A DNA stretch of 64,000 bases, taken from NCBI RefSeq assembly GCF_040537815.1, contig NZ_JBEWSZ010000002.1, positions 124,001 to 188,000 of the forward strand, read 5' to 3'. Below the pieces are notes generated by a model. It was not told where the DNA came from and did not search any database. It saw nothing but the letters and a program-made list of their open reading frames with translations. The DNA is from Mesorhizobium shangrilense (lineage in GTDB: Bacteria > Pseudomonadota > Alphaproteobacteria > Rhizobiales > Rhizobiaceae). Positions 62,719 through 64,000 of this stretch are shown here, one piece after another. Both the position numbers and the translations under genes were made by a program. Position 1 is the stretch's first letter; the number at the start of each line of letters is the position of its first letter.

Positions 62719-64000
62719 TTACTGCGCCGGCTCCACATCGACGTAAGCGGCTTCCTCCATCTCGCGCTTCAGACGCGCGTCCTCTTCGGCCTTCGGCGTC
62801 ACGAAGCGGCCAAGCAGCAGGTAGGCGACCGGCGTCAGGAACAGCGTCGAGACGGTGGCCAATCCCAGGCCGCCGACGATCACCCAGCCGAGTGCGATGC
62901 GCGCTTCGGCGCCGGCGCCGGCGGCCAGCACCAGCGGCACGCCGCCGAGCACGGTGCAGATCATCGTCATCATCACCGGCCGCAGGCGGATGATCGAGGC
63001 CTGTTCGATGGCCTCGCGCACGCCAAGGCCCCGGTCGCGCAGCTGGTTGGCGAACTCGACGATGAGGATGCCGTTCTTGGCCATGACACCGACCAGAAGC
63101 ACCAGGCCGATCTGGCTGTAGGCGTTGAGGCTGGTGCCTGACAGCAGCAGGGCGAAGATGGCGCAGGCAAGTCCGAGCGGCACCGTCGCCATGATGATTA
63201 CGGCGCTGACGAAGCTCTCGAACTGCGCGGCAAGCACAAGCAGGATGATGACCAGCGCGAACCCGAAGATGGTCACCATGGCGCTGTTGCTTTCGCCCAG
63301 CGTCGCCGCCTCGGCCAGCGGCAGCAATCGGCTGCCTGGCGGCAGCAGCGGCGCGGCGATCTCCTGGGCGCGCGTCAGCGCCGCACCCAGGCCGAATTCA
63401 CTGCTGAGGTTCGAGGTGACGGCCACCGACGGCTGCTGCTGCTCGCGGGTCAGCGACGGCGGCACGGCGCGCTCGGTCAGCGTGGCGATGGTCGACATCG
63501 GCACGAAGCGGCCGTCCGACGTCTTCAGGAAGATGTTCTCCAGATCGGTCGGATCGTTGATCGGGTTGGTCGTCGAGACCAGCTTCACACCGTAGCTGCG
63601 GTCGGCGATGTAGACGTCGACGACATCGTTGCCGTCGAGCATGGCCTGCATGGTGTTGGCAAGCCCGGTGATGTCGATGCCGAGATCCGAGGCGCGCTCG
63701 CGGTCGATGGCGACGGCAAGCTGCGGCTGCGTCGGGTCGACGCTCAGACGCGGCGACTGGAAGCGGGCGTCCTTCTGCAACTCGGCGATGATCTTGACCG
63801 CGGCGTCGCCGAGCGCCTTGCGGTCGTTGCCGACCAGCGCGAATTGCAGGCCGTTGCCGGCGCCACGGATGCCAAGGCTGTTGGGTTGCACCGGGAAGAC
63901 GCGCAAGCTCGGCACCTGGGCGGTCAACTGGCTGATCTCGGCCATGATCTCCTGCTGGCCGCGGCTGCGTTCATCCCAGGGCGCCAGCGTCATCACCATG
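62719..64000 (-). CDS. RND efflux transporter permease, 3' part only
   Basis: This is the C-terminal part, at least 426 residues, of an AcrB/MexB-type inner-membrane pump; the start lies beyond the right edge. The visible part covers a porter subdomain (IDRERASDLGIDITGLANTM and DVYIADRSYGVKLV) and the last six helices with SYSQIGLVLL-like NAYSQIGLVLLVGVMAKNGI, LRPVMMTMICTVLGGVPLVL and STLFLTPVAYLLL. RND pumps export drugs, dyes or envelope components with an adaptor and an outer-membrane channel. It converges on gtrA, with 34 bp between stops. Confidence 0.93.
   Translation of the reverse strand, partial: MVMTLAPWDERSRGQQEIMAEISQLTAQVPSLRVFPVQPNSLGIRGAGNGLQFALVGNDRKALGDAAVKIIAELQKDARFQSPRLSVDPTQPQLAVAIDRERASDLGIDITGLANTMQAMLDGNDVVDVYIADRSYGVKLVSTTNPINDPTDLENIFLKTSDGRFVPMSTIATLTERAVPPSLTREQQQPSVAVTSNLSSEFGLGAALTRAQEIAAPLLPPGSRLLPLAEAATLGESNSAMVTIFGFALVIILLVLAAQFESFVSAVIIMATVPLGLACAIFALLLSGTSLNAYSQIGLVLLVGVMAKNGILIVEFANQLRDRGLGVREAIEQASIIRLRPVMMTMICTVLGGVPLVLAAGAGAEARIALGWVIVGGLGLATVSTLFLTPVAYLLLGRFVTPKAEEDARLKREMEEAAYVDVEPAQ

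Overview
The window reads as chromosomal DNA of a GC-rich alphaproteobacterium of the order Hyphomicrobiales, most likely Mesorhizobium or a near relative. Pointers are the DUF992 pair, an IalB-type protein, a DUF680-like secreted peptide, bS21 with a Pro/Ala tail, a ubiE-ubiB-coaBC cluster, soxBDAG, a ThuA/dehydrogenase pair, and intergenic palindromic repeats of the kind common in rhizobia. I see no phage, no insertion sequence, no CRISPR array and no rRNA. One tRNA, Ser(GGA), is present.

Layout. 1-6.9 kb: end of an OmpA-domain protein, a membrane GGDEF-EAL protein, a NUDIX hydrolase, a Gln-rich exported peptide, a broken autotransporter and an IalB protein. 7.0-15.4 kb: a complete minus-strand potassium operon (26-aa peptide, kdpF, kdpA, a single-TM small ORF, kdpB, kdpC, kdpD, kdpE) behind a perfect 15-bp hairpin. 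15.5-20.3 kb: a gene-poor patchwork with a two-TM protein and a decayed copy of its 3' end, DUF1036 and cupin proteins, an orphan Flp pilin, a 35-aa peptide with a lasso-type leader motif, an A+T-rich stretch, a headless lipoprotein and tRNA-Ser. 20.3-24.6 kb: small membrane proteins, msrA, a BMP-type substrate-binding protein, a GNAT protein, an orphan anti-sigma-like protein and slyX.

24.8-33.6 kb is a nucleoside uptake and salvage block: ABC ATPase, two permeases, cytidine deaminase, purine nucleoside phosphorylase and thymidine phosphorylase in one translationally coupled plus-strand operon, faced by minus-strand add and upp. Imported nucleosides would be deaminated and split to bases and pentose phosphate, with uracil recaptured by Upp. 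33.7-37.7 kb: ubiE, ubiB and a coaBC gene fused at its N-terminus to a FitA-like ribbon-helix-helix domain. This fusion, with a FitA-type half-site upstream, is the observation I find most striking.

37.7-44.2 kb: MFS transporter, two DUF992 proteins, TPR lipoprotein, bS21, SET-domain protein, SDR, an orphan Imm27-type immunity protein and a YrdB-like membrane protein. 44.4-50 kb: sarcosine oxidase soxB-(extra ORF)-soxD-soxA-soxG. 50-52.2 kb: a ThuA-like protein and a Gfo/Idh/MocA oxidoreductase. 52.3-59.1 kb: a TetR regulator with candidate operators, then SDR, APH-like kinase, MaoC-like protein and SDR facing an acyl-CoA dehydrogenase and an MDR oxidoreductase. This gene set resembles split versions of ACAD10/ACAD11 and suggests catabolism of 4-hydroxy acids or other unusual acyl-CoAs. 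59.3-62.7 kb: a coupled operon for lipid-linked sugar handling (GT87-like, GtrB-like GT2, ChbG/HpnK deacetylase, GtrA). The window ends inside an RND efflux pump gene.

All family calls are from reading motifs by eye. No alignment or database search was run.
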